Shown here: one piece after another, positions 7,062 to 18,889 of the stretch
Numbering within the stretch: the stretch's first letter is position 1
Layout of the letters: every line of letters starts with the position of its first letter
Origin: Gammaproteobacteria bacterium
GTDB lineage: Bacteria > Pseudomonadota > Gammaproteobacteria > SZUA-140
Assembly: GCA_026982565.1 (NCBI GenBank)
Contig: JALSGV010000176.1
Span: forward strand, 1-43,058
Length of the DNA: 43,058 bases
Direction of reading: 5' to 3'
Program-made: the position numbers and the translations under genes
The notes under the pieces: generated by a model
Told to the model about the DNA's origin: nothing
What the model saw: only the letters and a program-made list of their open reading frames with translations
The model's database searches: none

Positions 7062-8336
7062 ATGACTGAAGACCGCAAGCAAGCCGCCCTCGACTATCAT
7101 GCCCGGCCCGCGCCGGGCAAAATCTCCGTCTCCATTTCCAAGCCCTGTCGGACCCAGGACGACCTGGGCCTTGCCTATACGCCGGGTGTCGCCGAGCCGG
7201 TGCGGGCCATCGCCGAGCATGGCGAGGACGCCTATCGCTACACGGCCAAGGGCAACCTGGTGGGGGTGATCACCGACGGCAGCGCGGTGCTGGGCCTGGG
7301 CAATGTGGGACCCCTGGCGAGCAAACCCGTCATGGAAGGCAAGGGGGTGTTGTTCAAGAAATTCGCCAATATCGATGTGTTCGATATCGAAGTGGACGCG
7401 GAATCCCCGCAGGCCTTTATCGATACGGTGGCGCGCCTCGCGCCTACCTTCGGTGGCATCAATCTCGAGGACATCGCGGCGCCCCAGTGTTTCGAGATCG
7501 AGGCGGCCCTCAAGGAACGGCTCGATATCCCCGTCTTTCACGACGATCAGCATGGCACCGCGGTCATCATCGCCGCCGCCCTGCTCAACGCCCTGGAATT
7601 GCAGGGCAAGACCCTCCAGCAGGCCAAGATAGTCTGCCTGGGCGCCGGGGCGGCGGCCATTGCCTCCATGCGTCTCCTGGAGGCGATGGGCGCAAGCAGG
7701 GAGAACATGCGTCTCCTGGACCGCGGCGGCGTCATCCACAGCAGGCGCGTGGATCTCAACAGTTACAAGTGTGAGTATGCCGTCGATACGGACGAGCGCA
7801 CCCTGGCCGATGCCATGGCGGGCGCCGATGTCTTCATCGGGGTATCAGGCGCCAATCTGCTCAGCCCGGAGGTCGTGAAGACCATGGCGCCGCGGCCCAT
7901 CGTCTTCGCCCTGTCCAATCCCGACCCGGAGATCGACCCGCACGTCGCCCTCGCCGTGAGCAAGGACTTGATCATGGCCACCGGGCGCAGCGACTATCCC
8001 AATCAGGTCAACAATGTTCTCGGTTTTCCCTTCATTTTCAGGGGGGCGCTGGATGTGCGCGCCACCACCATCAATATGGAGATGCTCATCGCGGCCGTCT
8101 ATGCCCTGGCCGAGCTGGCCCGTGAAGCGGTGCCCCAGGAGGTCCTGAAGGCCTACTGCCTGGATCACCTGGAATATGGCCATCACTACATCATTCCCAA
8201 GCCCCTGGATCCCCGCCTCATCGAGCGCATCCCCGCCGCCGTGGCCCATGCCGCCATCGCTTCCGGCGTGGCTCAGAAGGCCTATCCCGATCACTATCCC
8301 CGGCTTGAAGCCGCCCTGGTGGAGGAATGCGCCTGA
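7062..8336 (+). CDS. maeB: Malic enzyme (short form, NADP-type)
   Basis: Oxidatively decarboxylates malate to pyruvate, linking the TCA cycle to pyruvate and NADPH. At 424 aa it holds only the malic N-terminal and NAD-binding domains. The phosphotransacetylase-like C-terminal domain of E. coli-type MaeB (about 760 aa) is absent, so the acetyl-CoA control exerted through that domain is not expected. Recognisable blocks are [33 protein letters not shown], the metal-binding [12 protein letters not shown] and [12 protein letters not shown], and the dinucleotide loop [21 protein letters not shown] follows. Cofactor preference (NADP or NAD) cannot be read with certainty. It has its own promoter and is followed after 151 bp by mdh. 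Confidence 0.95.
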   Translation: MTEDRKQAALDYHARPAPGKISVSISKPCRTQDDLGLAYTPGVAEPVRAIAEHGEDAYRYTAKGNLVGVITDGSAVLGLGNVGPLASKPVMEGKGVLFKKFANIDVFDIEVDAESPQAFIDTVARLAPTFGGINLEDIAAPQCFEIEAALKERLDIPVFHDDQHGTAVIIAAALLNALELQGKTLQQAKIVCLGAGAAAIASMRLLEAMGASRENMRLLDRGGVIHSRRVDLNSYKCEYAVDTDERTLADAMAGADVFIGVSGANLLSPEVVKTMAPRPIVFALSNPDPEIDPHVALAVSKDLIMATGRSDYPNQVNNVLGFPFIFRGALDVRATTINMEMLIAAVYALAELAREAVPQEVLKAYCLDHLEYGHHYIIPKPLDPRLIERIPAAVAHAAIASGVAQKAYPDHYPRLEAALVEECA

Positions 8337-8487
8337 GAGGCGGCCGTCGGGGATTCAGTGAATCCCTTCATCAGCCGATGTCATTTCAGGGTAGAATGTG
8401 CCCACGGCACAGTGAGTGATACAGGACATGGGAGCCGGCCCGGGCGCAAGCGGCAGGCCGGCCCCTCAATAGTGACAAGGAGCTGCC

Positions 8488-9411
8488 ATGAAAAAGATTA
8501 CCATCATAGGTGCGGGTCGTGTCGGTGAATCGACGGCACAAATTCTTGCCAACGAAGAACATGCCCATGAAGTCGTGCTGCTCGATATCCGGGAAGGTGT
8601 GGCGCGCGGGACGGCCCTGGATATCCAGGAGTCGGCCACCCTGTTCGGCTTCGACAGCCGGGTGACGGGAGACGAGGACAACAGCGCCATGGAAGGTTCG
8701 GACATCGTCATCATCACGGCCGGGCTGCCGCGCAAGCCTGGCATGTCGCGCTCCGATGTGCTGGACGCCAACCTCGGAATCATACGCGGTCTCACCGAGG
8801 ACATCATGCGTTATGCCCCCCAGGCCAAGGTGATCATGGTGACCAATCCCGTGGATATCCTGACCTACTCTGTCTGGAAGCAGACGGGCTGGGACCGCAG
8901 CCGGGTCTTCGGCCTTTCCGGCGTGTTGGACGCGGCGCGCATGGCCAGCTTCATCGCTCTGGAAACCGGTTTCTCCATCAAGGACATCACGACCATGGTG
9001 TTGGGCGGGCATGGTGATTCCATGGTGCCCATGAGCCGTTTCACCACCATCAATGGCATTCCCCTCGATACCTTTCTGTCGGAGGAGAAGATCCACGAGA
9101 TCGTCGACCGCACCCGTAACGGCGGCGCCGAGATTCTCGCGCTGAAGAAGACCAGCAGCGCCAACGACTCCCCCGCGGCAGCCGTTGCCACCATGGTCGA
9201 TGCCGTGTGCAACAATCGCAAGCGCATCCTGCCCTGTGTCGCCATTCTGGATGGCGAGTATCAGCACCATGACCTGGCCATCGGTGTGCCGGTCATTCTG
9301 GGTAACCAGGGCATGGAGGAAGTGATCGAATTGCAATTGAATGAGACAGAGAACCGCCAGTTCCAGGAATCCGTGGAACAGGTGAAAAAAGATTTGACGG
9401 CTATATCCTGA
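8488..9411 (+). CDS. mdh: Malate dehydrogenase (LDH-like type)
   Basis: NAD-dependent malate/oxaloacetate interconversion in the TCA cycle. 307 aa, of the lactate-dehydrogenase-like MDH group rather than the E. coli type. The nucleotide loop is [12 protein letters not shown] at the N-terminus. Substrate-binding arginines lie in [12 protein letters not shown], consistent with malate rather than lactate use; [10 protein letters not shown] follows. The catalytic His is in GGHGDSMVP (about 175). Start ATG 8488 with a good AAGGAG about 8 nt upstream. Only 23 bp separate its stop from gltA, so mdh-gltA are probably co-transcribed. Confidence 0.97.
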   Translation: MKKITIIGAGRVGESTAQILANEEHAHEVVLLDIREGVARGTALDIQESATLFGFDSRVTGDEDNSAMEGSDIVIITAGLPRKPGMSRSDVLDANLGIIRGLTEDIMRYAPQAKVIMVTNPVDILTYSVWKQTGWDRSRVFGLSGVLDAARMASFIALETGFSIKDITTMVLGGHGDSMVPMSRFTTINGIPLDTFLSEEKIHEIVDRTRNGGAEILALKKTSSANDSPAAAVATMVDAVCNNRKRILPCVAILDGEYQHHDLAIGVPVILGNQGMEEVIELQLNETENRQFQESVEQVKKDLTAIS

Positions 9412-9434
9412 CTATCTGCCGGAGAGGGAAGATC

Positions 9435-10730
9435 ATGGCGCGCAAAACTGTAACAATCACTGACAATACAACCGGGAAAAGCATCGATCTCGAGGTTCGT
9501 GAAGGGACCCTCGGTCCGCCTGCGCTGGATATCAGCAATCTCTACCGCGACTTCGGTTATCTGACCTACGATCCGGGCTTTCAGTCCACGGCGAGTTGCA
9601 GCAGCGGCATCACCTACATCGATGGCGACGAGGGTATTCTGCTCTATCACGGTTATCCTATTGAGCAGTTGGCCGAGAAGAGCAGCTTTCTCGAAGTGGC
9701 CTATCTGTTGCTCTACAACCGCCTGCCCAGGCAGCAGGAATTGGAGGAATTCTCCGGGAAGATCTCCAAGCACACCATGATCAAGGAGAGTCTGCGCGGG
9801 TTCTACAAGGGTTTCTATCATGACGCCCACCCCATGGCGAGCATGGTGGGCGTGGTGGGTTCACTGTCGGCCTTCTATCACGATTCCACGGACATCCATG
9901 ACCCGGCCCATCGTGAACTGGCGGCCCTGCGCATGATCGCCAAGATGCCGACCATTGCCGCCGGCTGTTACAAATATTCCCTGGGTGAACCCTTCATCTA
10001 TCCCCGCAACGACCTGAGCTATTGCGGCAACCTGTTGCACATGATGTTCTCGCTGCCCAGCGCCGAGTACGAGGTGGACCCCGTCGCGGAAAAGGCCCTG
10101 GACATGATATTCATACTCCATGCCGATCATGAGCAGAACGCCAGCACCGCCACGGTGCGCCTGGCGGGCAGTTCAGGCGCCAACCCTTTCGCCTGCATAT
10201 CTTCGGGCATCACTGCCCTGTGGGGGCCTGCCCATGGCGGCGCCAACGAGGCCGTGCTGCTGATGCTGGACGAGATCGGCGACGTCAAGAACATCCCGCG
10301 CTATATCGACAAGGCCAAGGACAGGAGCGACCCCTTCCGTCTCATGGGCTTCGGTCATCGCGTCTACAAAAACTACGATCCGCGCGCCACCATCATCCGC
10401 GACATGTGCTACCAGGTGCTGGAGCGATTCGGCGATGCCAAGGACCCCCTCTTCGACCTGGCCATGCGTCTGGAGGAGATTGCCCTCAAGGATGAATATT
10501 TCATCGAGCGCAAGCTCTATCCCAATGTGGATTTCTATTCCGGCATCATCTACAGGGCGCTGGGCATCCCCGTCAACATGTTCACGGTGATGTTCGCCAT
10601 TGCCCGCACCGTGGGCTGGGTTGCCCAGTGGATGGAAATGATCGCCGAGCCCAACCAGCGTATCGGGCGTCCACGTCAGGTCTATATCGGTGAGGGCAAG
10701 CGGGACTACGTTCCATTGGAAAAACGCTAG
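9435..10730 (+). CDS. gltA: Citrate synthase (type II-like)
   Basis: Condenses oxaloacetate and acetyl-CoA to citrate, the first TCA step. 431 aa, matching the length of the NADH-sensitive hexameric gammaproteobacterial form. The catalytic triad is visible: His in [10 protein letters not shown] (about 267), His in [13 protein letters not shown] (about 308) and Asp in NVDFYSG (about 365). The N-terminal beta domain ([18 protein letters not shown]) is typical of the hexameric type. A GGAGAGGGA Shine-Dalgarno-like run precedes ATG 9435. Second gene of mdh-gltA. Its stop codon is only 3 nt from the left arm of the inverted-repeat element at 10734-10920. Confidence 0.97.
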   Translation: MARKTVTITDNTTGKSIDLEVREGTLGPPALDISNLYRDFGYLTYDPGFQSTASCSSGITYIDGDEGILLYHGYPIEQLAEKSSFLEVAYLLLYNRLPRQQELEEFSGKISKHTMIKESLRGFYKGFYHDAHPMASMVGVVGSLSAFYHDSTDIHDPAHRELAALRMIAKMPTIAAGCYKYSLGEPFIYPRNDLSYCGNLLHMMFSLPSAEYEVDPVAEKALDMIFILHADHEQNASTATVRLAGSSGANPFACISSGITALWGPAHGGANEAVLLMLDEIGDVKNIPRYIDKAKDRSDPFRLMGFGHRVYKNYDPRATIIRDMCYQVLERFGDAKDPLFDLAMRLEEIALKDEYFIERKLYPNVDFYSGIIYRALGIPVNMFTVMFAIARTVGWVAQWMEMIAEPNQRIGRPRQVYIGEGKRDYVPLEKR

Positions 10731-10733
10731 ACT

Positions 10734-10920
10734 GCCCGCATTTCTCACCAGGCTGACGAGCCCTCGCTTGATCTTTGAATCCACAAGGCATTTTACTCAG
10801 TTGGAAATACACGCAGTTTTCCTCTCCTTCGTAAAATGCCTTGTGCGCCCCAAGGAAGTGCCCTTGGGGTAAATCCAAATCTTTGCGCGATCATCCCGCC
10901 ACCTGGTGAGAAATGCGGGC
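10734..10920. repeat. Nested inverted-repeat element between gltA and mrcA (MITE-like)
   Basis: A 187-bp segment bounded by perfect 19-bp inverted repeats (10734-10752, starting GCCCGCATTTCTCACC, and 10902-10920). Inside is a perfect 15-bp inverted repeat (CACAAGGCATTTTAC at 10782-10796, GTAAAATGCCTTGTG at 10831-10845), and next to it a short hairpin (CCCCAAGG 10848-10855, CCTTGGGG 10862-10869). No open frame of note and no transposase. No obvious target-site duplication at the edges. It sits between convergent genes and may double as a transcription terminator. A non-autonomous IS-derived element is my best guess. Confidence 0.7.
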
Positions 10921-10953
10921 TGAATTGAGAATTTGCGGTCGGTCCTTACGGGT

Positions 10954-13440
10954 TCAGAACAATTGCTCTGGAACCTGATTTTCAATGCTGATGTCCTTTC
11001 CCTTTTGTTGCGTTGCAGTGGTGGTGGGCGCCTCGAACTCCGCGTACTGTGTCGGCGCGTAGCGGGTGCGAAAGGTTTCAAAGATGGTTTTTTCCTGACG
11101 TGAGTTGGCCAGCAGGCCGCTGGCCGGGTCGATGCGTACCGTCACCAGCCCCGGAGGCCGCTCCAGAGGGAGTTCCGGGGCGCCGTCCAAGGCAACCTTC
11201 ATGAATTCCATCCACATGGGCAGGGCCGCCCGGCCGCCTGTCTCCTTGTTTCCCAATGAGCGGGTCTTGTCGAATCCCACCCAGGCCACCGTCACCAGGC
11301 TCTGGTTGAAGCCCGCAAACCAGGCATCGCGCTGGTCGTTGGTGGTGCCCGTCTTGCCTGCCAGGTCGCTGCGCCCCAGGGCGCGGGCGCGCCGGCCGGT
11401 TCCCCGGCGGATCACGTCGCGCATCATGGAGGTCATGAGGTAGGCGTTTTCCGCCGGGATCACACGTTTCGCAATCGTTGCGGGGATCTCAGGCAAAAGT
11501 TTTTCCTCCGGCGGTGAAGGCGATTCAGGGGCTTTGTTTGATCCTGCATTTTCTTTCAGGGCTGCATGCAGCGCTTCATCACTTTCACATATCCTGCATA
11601 CCGTGGCGGGGCGCGCCTCCATGAGGACGGTCTTGTCGGGCCCCAGAATACGTTCAATGAAATAGGGTGGCACACGGTATCCGCCATTGGCGAAGACGGC
11701 ATGGCCGCCAGCGAGCTGCAAGGGTGTGACCGCACCGCTGCCCAATGCCAGGGAAAGATCCCTGGGCAGGTCTGTGCGTGAGAAACCAAAGCGCGTCAGA
11801 TAATCCAGGGTGTAGTTGATGCCAATGGATCTCAGTAGGCGGATGGACACCAGATTGCGGGACTTGATCAGGGCCTCACGCAGGCGGGTAGGGCCGAAAA
11901 ACCGGCCGCTGTAGTTTTCGGGACGCCAGGCGCTTTCAAGCCCCGGGTCGTCGAAGACCACGGGAGCGTCGTTGATGATGCTGGCGGCGGTGAAGCCCTT
12001 TTCCAGCGCTGCAGAATAGATGAAGGGTTTGAAGCTGGAGCCGGGCTGGCGTGTCGCCTGGGTAACACGGTTGAACTTGTTGCGTTTGAAGTCGAAGCCG
12101 CCGACCAGGGCAAGTATGCCGCCATTATCAGGATTCAGCGATACCAGGGCACCTTCGACAGCGGGCAATTGCGCCAGGCGCCAGCTGTCATTGGTCATAG
12201 GCAGTACGCGGATAAGGTCGCCTTCCTGTAGGATATCGCCGGCTGTCTCGGGCACCCTGCCCAGGTGGTTGTCGTCGATGTAGGGGCGCGCCCATTTGAG
12301 GCCGTCCCAGGGGATTTGAATCAACTGGCCATCGGCGAGCAGCACTGTAGCCTCTTTGTCCCCCAGTCTGATCACCAGCCCCGGCAGCAGTCCCCCTATG
12401 ACGGGCTTGCCGGTGAATACATGGAGCAGGTCTTCGGCCTCGCTCAGGTTGCCCAGGGCGATGTTGTCCTCGGGGCCGCGGAAGCCATGGCGGGTGTCAT
12501 AGTCGATCAGGGCCTTGCGCAGCGCCTCGTTGGCTGCCCGCTGCAGCCGTGAATCCACGGTAGTGATGACCGTGAATCCTGCGGTATAGGCCAGTTCACC
12601 GTATTGTTCTAGCATGGCGCTGCGCACCATTTCCGCAAGGAAGTTGGTTTCTACTTCGATTGACAGCCCGTGCAGCCTGGCCTCGTCAGGCTCCTCCAGA
12701 GCAGTCCGGTATTGTTCCTCGGTAATGTTGCCCAGTTGGCGCATACGCCCCAGGACATAGTTGCGGCGCAGCAGGGCGCGCTCGGGATCGGCCAGGGGAT
12801 TGTAGCGGGAAGGGGCCTTGGGCAGTCCGGCGATCATGGCCATTTGGGCAAGCGTAAGTTCATGCGGGGTTACGCCGTAATAGGTTTGGGCCGCGGAGGT
12901 GATGCCGTAGGCGCGGTTGCCCAGGTAAATCTTATTGATGTACAGCTCCAGGATGTCCTCTTTGCTCAGTTCGCGTTCGATTTTCAGGGCCAGGAAGATC
13001 TCGCTCAATTTGCGCAGATAGGTTTTCTCGCTGCTGAGAAAGAAATTGCGCGCCACCTGCATGGTGATGGTGCTGCCACCCTGGGTTTTTTCTCCGGTCC
13101 TGATGAGGTTGTAGACGGCGCGCAGGATGCCGTGGTAGTCAACCCCGGGATGCTGGAAGAAACGGTCGTCCTCGGCGGCAAGGATGGCCTGGATCATGAG
13201 GTCCGGCGTCTCGTAGAAGCGGATGGGCGTACGCTTCTTCTCACCGAATTCGGCGATGAGCTTGAGATCGCGGCTATATACCTTGAGGGGTACCTGCAGG
13301 CGGATATCCTTCAGGGTTTCAGTAGATGGGAGATTGGGCGATATATAAAGGTAGGCCCCCAGGGCGGTCAGCAGGCCCAACAGGGAAACCCCGGCAGCGG
13401 TAATGAGGCCGGCCTTGAGAATTTTACGGAAGCGTTTCAT
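10954..13440 (-). CDS. mrcA: Penicillin-binding protein 1A, bifunctional
   Basis: Class A penicillin-binding protein of 828 aa that polymerises glycan strands and cross-links peptides in the periplasm, anchored by one N-terminal membrane segment (about 12-33). The GT51 transglycosylase domain carries the catalytic Glu90 in AAEDDRFFQHPGVD, plus GGSTITMQVARN and ELYINKIYLGNRAYGI. The transpeptidase domain has the SxxK box in RQPGSSFKPF (about 468), SRN in IKSRNLVS and the KTGTTND triad (about 694). The intervening domain (about 310-420) is as in PBP1A. ATG 13440 opens directly on the basic MKRFRKILK cytoplasmic tail. It is divergent from pilM with 189 bp between, the order common in gammaproteobacteria. 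Confidence 0.97.
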   Translation of the reverse strand: MKRFRKILKAGLITAAGVSLLGLLTALGAYLYISPNLPSTETLKDIRLQVPLKVYSRDLKLIAEFGEKKRTPIRFYETPDLMIQAILAAEDDRFFQHPGVDYHGILRAVYNLIRTGEKTQGGSTITMQVARNFFLSSEKTYLRKLSEIFLALKIERELSKEDILELYINKIYLGNRAYGITSAAQTYYGVTPHELTLAQMAMIAGLPKAPSRYNPLADPERALLRRNYVLGRMRQLGNITEEQYRTALEEPDEARLHGLSIEVETNFLAEMVRSAMLEQYGELAYTAGFTVITTVDSRLQRAANEALRKALIDYDTRHGFRGPEDNIALGNLSEAEDLLHVFTGKPVIGGLLPGLVIRLGDKEATVLLADGQLIQIPWDGLKWARPYIDDNHLGRVPETAGDILQEGDLIRVLPMTNDSWRLAQLPAVEGALVSLNPDNGGILALVGGFDFKRNKFNRVTQATRQPGSSFKPFIYSAALEKGFTAASIINDAPVVFDDPGLESAWRPENYSGRFFGPTRLREALIKSRNLVSIRLLRSIGINYTLDYLTRFGFSRTDLPRDLSLALGSGAVTPLQLAGGHAVFANGGYRVPPYFIERILGPDKTVLMEARPATVCRICESDEALHAALKENAGSNKAPESPSPPEEKLLPEIPATIAKRVIPAENAYLMTSMMRDVIRRGTGRRARALGRSDLAGKTGTTNDQRDAWFAGFNQSLVTVAWVGFDKTRSLGNKETGGRAALPMWMEFMKVALDGAPELPLERPPGLVTVRIDPASGLLANSRQEKTIFETFRTRYAPTQYAEFEAPTTTATQQKGKDISIENQVPEQLF

Positions 13441-13538
13441 AAAGCGTGGGGAAATGTGACCTTGGTCAAGAATATTGTTTGATTCAGTATAAAACTTTTA
13501 CCCTGAGTGGACGATATACATTAGGTGCATAAATATGA

Positions 13539-13567
13539 TTGTCATCAAAACAGTTAATACCTATAGT
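13539..13567 (+). promoter_or_regulatory. Predicted sigma-70 promoter of pilMNOPQ
   Basis: TTGTCA (13539-13544), a 17-nt spacer and TATAGT (13562-13567). The leader to pilM would be about 56 nt and contains two purine-rich runs; AAAAGGACG directly before the ATG serves as ribosome-binding site. No sigma-54 element is seen. Confidence 0.65.
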
Positions 13568-13620
13568 TGACGTCGGGACGAGTATAGCAAAAAGGAGCTA
13601 GTTTCCTCCCGCAGGAATAA

Positions 13621-15268
<1,648 letters not shown>

Positions 15269-15272
<4 letters not shown>

Positions 15273-15901
15273 ATATTGACCTGGAACAGATCAAGAACAT
15301 CGATCTCAACGATGTTTCGAGATGGCCCAAGCCGTTCAAGGTGGGCGTTGTCATCTTGATCTGTGTCGCTGTGTTGGGTGCCGGTCTGTGGTTCGACACC
15401 AAGAGCCAATTGGCGGCGCTGGAAACCAGCCGCGATAAGGAACAGGAGCTGAAAGACACTTACACGCGGAAGGCGCATCAGGCGGCCAACCTGGCCGCCT
15501 ACAAAGACCAGATGGAGGAGATGAAACGTTCTTTCGGCGCCATGCTGCGGCAGCTTCCCAGCAAGACTGAAGTTGCCGAGCTGCTTGTGGACATTTCCCA
15601 GGCGGGCCTGGAGAACGGCCTGGAGTTCGAGTTGTTCAAGCCGCAGTCGGAGAAACCCGTCGAATTCTATTCCGAACTGCCCATCAAGATAAGCGTAACG
15701 GGAAAATACCATGAATTTGGAAAATTTATCAGTGACGTCGCTGCCTTGCCCCGTATCGTGACATTGCAGGATTTCTCCATTACGCCCGTCAAGGACCAAC
15801 CGGATATCCTGCTCATGGAAGTCACGGCCAAGACCTATCGTTATCTGGATGAGGATGAGATAGACGCCTTGGCAAAAAGCGAGAAGGAGAAGAAGAAATG
15901 A
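15269..15901 (+). CDS. pilO: Type IV pilus assembly protein PilO
   Basis: Bitopic inner-membrane protein, 210 aa, that forms heterodimers with PilN and connects to PilP. A short cytoplasmic N-terminus is followed by a membrane segment (about 25-44, VGVVILICVAVLGAGLWF), a coiled coil (about 50-95), and the periplasmic core with QLPSKTEVAELLVDISQAG and ELPIKISVTGKYHEFGKF, both typical of PilO. The C-terminus is very lysine/glutamate rich. ATGA overlaps with pilN and pilP. Confidence 0.96.
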
Positions 15902-16452
15902 GTGCGGGTGAAAATGCACTGCTGCTAGGAAGACGCCTGGGCATCGTCGTCTCGCTGGTATTGCTGCTTGCCGCCTGTAGTGACAGTGGTTTGAATGATC
16001 TGGAGTCCTTCGTTGCCGAAGCCAAGCTGAAAAAAGGAAAGGTCGAGCCTTTACCTGAATTCAAAACAGCCGAAACCTATAGGTATAGTGCTGCAAGTCT
16101 CAGGGATCCCTTTTCGACATGGAAATCCGAAGTCAAGACCACGGTGACCACTCAGAAGGTGATCGAGGGCGTGCGGCCCAATGTCAACCGCAGTAAAGAG
16201 GTGCTGGAAAATTTTCCTCTTGATACCTTGAAAATGATAGGCACCCTGGAATTCAACCAGCAGCTCTGGGGTTTGGTGAAGGCACCCGATGGCATCATCT
16301 ACCGCGTCAAAACCAATAACCATCTGGGGCAGAATTATGGAAAGATCGATCTGATACAGGAAGACAAATTGCTGTTGACGGAAATCGTGCCCAATGGGTT
16401 GGGGGGCTGGGAAGAACGCCAGGCCACATTATCGGTGAATGATGTTGAATAA
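15898..16452 (+). CDS. pilP: Type IV pilus assembly lipoprotein PilP
   Basis: Inner-membrane lipoprotein of 184 aa that bridges PilN/PilO to the secretin PilQ. The signal ends in a lipobox LLAAC with Cys27 as the lipidated residue. An unstructured linker with LRDPFSTWK precedes the C-terminal beta-sandwich (about 110-184), with LDTLKMIGTLEFNQQLWGLV and VKTNNHLGQNYGKI, as in the family. It overlaps pilO by 4 bp. An ATG frame of pilQ overlaps its end at 16439, but the better pilQ start lies 73 bp after its stop. Confidence 0.96.
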   Translation: MSAGENALLLGRRLGIVVSLVLLLAACSDSGLNDLESFVAEAKLKKGKVEPLPEFKTAETYRYSAASLRDPFSTWKSEVKTTVTTQKVIEGVRPNVNRSKEVLENFPLDTLKMIGTLEFNQQLWGLVKAPDGIIYRVKTNNHLGQNYGKIDLIQEDKLLLTEIVPNGLGGWEERQATLSVNDVE

Positions 16453-16525
16453 TCCCGTAACGGGGGTCTCGAGAATGGATCGGATATTGCTAGACAGGAT
16501 ACAGCCAAAATACAGGAGCACGGAG

Positions 16526-18664
16526 ATGGGCGTGAAAGAACCAGGCAGCAGAGTGAAACTGCTGATTATTGCCGGGATGATCTTCGCGTTGTCGATGTGG
16601 TTACCGGGTCTGTCCATGGCGGATGTCATCTTGCAGCCGGATGTTGCCCGCACAGTAGAGAAGGTCGATATCACCCCACTACCTGACAACAAGACGCAGG
16701 TCAGGCTTTCTTTCAATGGCGCTGTCATGGAATCCCCCCCGCTGAGTTTCACGATAGACAACCCCGCCAGGATCGCGCTTGATTTTCCTGCGACATCGAG
16801 TAATGTTCCCCGGCGCCACATGACGAAGGTGGGTGTTGTTAGAGGGATCAATGTGGTTGAGTCAAACGGCCGTACCCGCGTCGTTCTCAACCTGAGCCGT
16901 ATGGTGCCTTATAAAACCCGCGTGGATGAAAACAATGTTTATATCACCTTGGAGGGCACCGCCCCAGATACGGCAAGCAAGCCGGCAGCTCCCGCGTTTT
17001 CCATGACCGGAGTGGCTGCAGATATTTCAGAAGGTTCTGCTTTCAATATCAAGAATATTGATTTTCAGCGGGGCCACAATGGCGAGGGGCGCATCATCGT
17101 TACCTTGTCTGATCCCGCTACCCCCGTGAATGTCAACGAATCTGCCCAACGTATCGTGGTTGACTTTGTCGACGCCAAGCTGCCGTCCGAGTTGGAGAGG
17201 CGCATGGATGTGGTGGACTTTGCAACGCCGGTCACGATGATCGACAGTTTCACGAATGACGGTAACGTACGCCTGATCGTAGAGACCGTGGGTGAGTTTG
17301 ACCACATGGCTTACCAGTCAGGCAATATCTTCACGCTTGAGGTCAAGCCAGTGAGTGAGGAAGAGATCGAGCTGGCGCGCCTCAAGCAGCCTGAGTATAC
17401 GGGTGACCGCCTCTCCCTCAGTTTCCAGGATATCGAGGTGCGCGCCGTACTGCAGCTCATCGCGGACTTTACCGGAATGAATCTGGTGACCAGTGATTCC
17501 GTTGAGGGGAATGTGACTCTCAGGCTGAAGAACGTTCCCTGGGATCAGGCCCTGGACATCATTCTCAAGACCAAGGGCCTGGCCATGCGCAAGGCTGGAA
17601 ACGTCATGCTCGTCGCGCCCAGCGAGGAAATCGCGGCGCGCGAGAAGCAGGAATTGGAGTCCCAGCAACAAGTGAAAGAACTGGCGCCACTGTACACGGA
17701 TATGATCCAGGTCAACTATGCCAAGGCCGAGGATATCGCCGCCCTGCTCAAGGCCGAGGAAAACACACTCTTATCCGAGCGTGGCACGGTCACCGTCGAC
17801 GAACGCACCAACTCCCTGCTTGTGCGGGATACGGCAGAAAAGCTGGATGAGATCAGAAGATTGGTCGGCAAGTTGGATATCCCTGTCCGCCAGGTCCTGA
17901 TCGAATCCCGTATCGTCATTGCCAGTGATAATTTCGGGCGCGATCTCGGTGTGCGGTTCGGCGCATCCGGGGTGGGTGAAATCAATAATGACACCTTTGG
18001 CTTCAGCTCGGGTACACTTTCCGGCACCGACGCCATGGTAGGGACTTCTCCGCCTCCTGTCAGCCTGCCGGGCTTGTCCGACCGCCTCAATGTCAACCTT
18101 CCCGTGGCCAATCCGGCCGGCCAGATCGCTTTCGCCGTGCTGGGCTCGGACTTTCTGGTGGACCTGGAACTCTCCGCCATGCAGGCAGAAGGGCAGGGTG
18201 AAATCGTCTCCAGCCCGCGTGTCATCACGGCCAATCAGTCGGAAGCCGTAATCGAACAGGGGACGGAGATTCCCTACCAGCAGGCGGCGTCCAGTGGCGC
18301 CACCACGGTGACCTTCAAGAAGGCCGTATTGAGCCTGCAGGTGACACCACAGATTACACCCGATGACCGTATCATCATGGATCTCGAGGTCAGCAAGGAC
18401 AATGTCGGTGAGGTCTTTCTCGGTGTTCCCAGTATCGAGACCCGCTCGGTGCAGACTCAGGTGTTGGTGGACAATGGTGAGACCGTGGTGCTAGGCGGTA
18501 TTTATGAACAGACCCGGCTCGATGAAATCAACAGTGTGCCGCTGTTGGGCGACGTTCCGCTTCTGGGCGCTTTGTTCCGCCAGACGCGCAAACAGGATGA
18601 CAAGCGTGAACTACTGATTTTCGTGACACCGAAGATTCTCAAGGAAGAGTTGACATTACGTTGA
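16526..18664 (+). CDS. pilQ: Type IV pilus secretin PilQ
   Basis: Outer-membrane secretin through which the pilus fibre passes. 712 aa from the chosen start. Order: signal peptide (KLLIIAGMIFALSMWLPGLSMA), two AMIN domains that bind peptidoglycan (VEKVDITPLPDNKTQVRLSF and FNIKNIDFQRGHNGEGRI), an STN domain (DRLSLSFQDIEVRAVLQLIA), an N1 domain (IQVNYAKAEDIAALLK), and the secretin barrel with VSSPRVITANQSEAVIEQG and GETVVLGGIY, ending PLLGDVPLLGALFRQ. The frame is open from 16439, overlapping pilP. However, ATG 16526 has AGGAG seven bases upstream and puts the signal peptide at the N-terminus, so it is preferred. Last gene of the pil operon; aroK, its usual neighbour, is displaced by a lipoprotein gene. 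Confidence 0.96.
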   Translation: MGVKEPGSRVKLLIIAGMIFALSMWLPGLSMADVILQPDVARTVEKVDITPLPDNKTQVRLSFNGAVMESPPLSFTIDNPARIALDFPATSSNVPRRHMTKVGVVRGINVVESNGRTRVVLNLSRMVPYKTRVDENNVYITLEGTAPDTASKPAAPAFSMTGVAADISEGSAFNIKNIDFQRGHNGEGRIIVTLSDPATPVNVNESAQRIVVDFVDAKLPSELERRMDVVDFATPVTMIDSFTNDGNVRLIVETVGEFDHMAYQSGNIFTLEVKPVSEEEIELARLKQPEYTGDRLSLSFQDIEVRAVLQLIADFTGMNLVTSDSVEGNVTLRLKNVPWDQALDIILKTKGLAMRKAGNVMLVAPSEEIAAREKQELESQQQVKELAPLYTDMIQVNYAKAEDIAALLKAEENTLLSERGTVTVDERTNSLLVRDTAEKLDEIRRLVGKLDIPVRQVLIESRIVIASDNFGRDLGVRFGASGVGEINNDTFGFSSGTLSGTDAMVGTSPPPVSLPGLSDRLNVNLPVANPAGQIAFAVLGSDFLVDLELSAMQAEGQGEIVSSPRVITANQSEAVIEQGTEIPYQQAASSGATTVTFKKAVLSLQVTPQITPDDRIIMDLEVSKDNVGEVFLGVPSIETRSVQTQVLVDNGETVVLGGIYEQTRLDEINSVPLLGDVPLLGALFRQTRKQDDKRELLIFVTPKILKEELTLR

Positions 18665-18889
18665 AGTATTTGCTGCTGGGGATGCGGCTGCACGGAGGGA
18701 TTCCGCTTGCGGATGAGACGATGCCGATGATGAGCTGCTCAGCTTTTATCCCGTCATATGCCGGTTGTGTCCTCGGGTCCTAAAGTAAATATTTTTTCAA
18801 GACGACATTACCTTAAGCAGGCTCTACGCAGGCCCGATTACCAGACGCGGACAATAAACATGCAGAGAGAAAGTTCAGGAGTATTGCCA

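Noticed and set aside
10734-10920. Integron attC-like site
   Set aside because: Nested inverted repeats suggested it, but there is no GTTRRRY-type core site, no cassette array and no integrase.
18665-18889. Riboswitch (for example c-di-GMP) in the leader of the Ig-like lipoprotein gene
   Set aside because: The leader is long and has small hairpins, but I could not align it to a GEMM core or to any other known aptamer.
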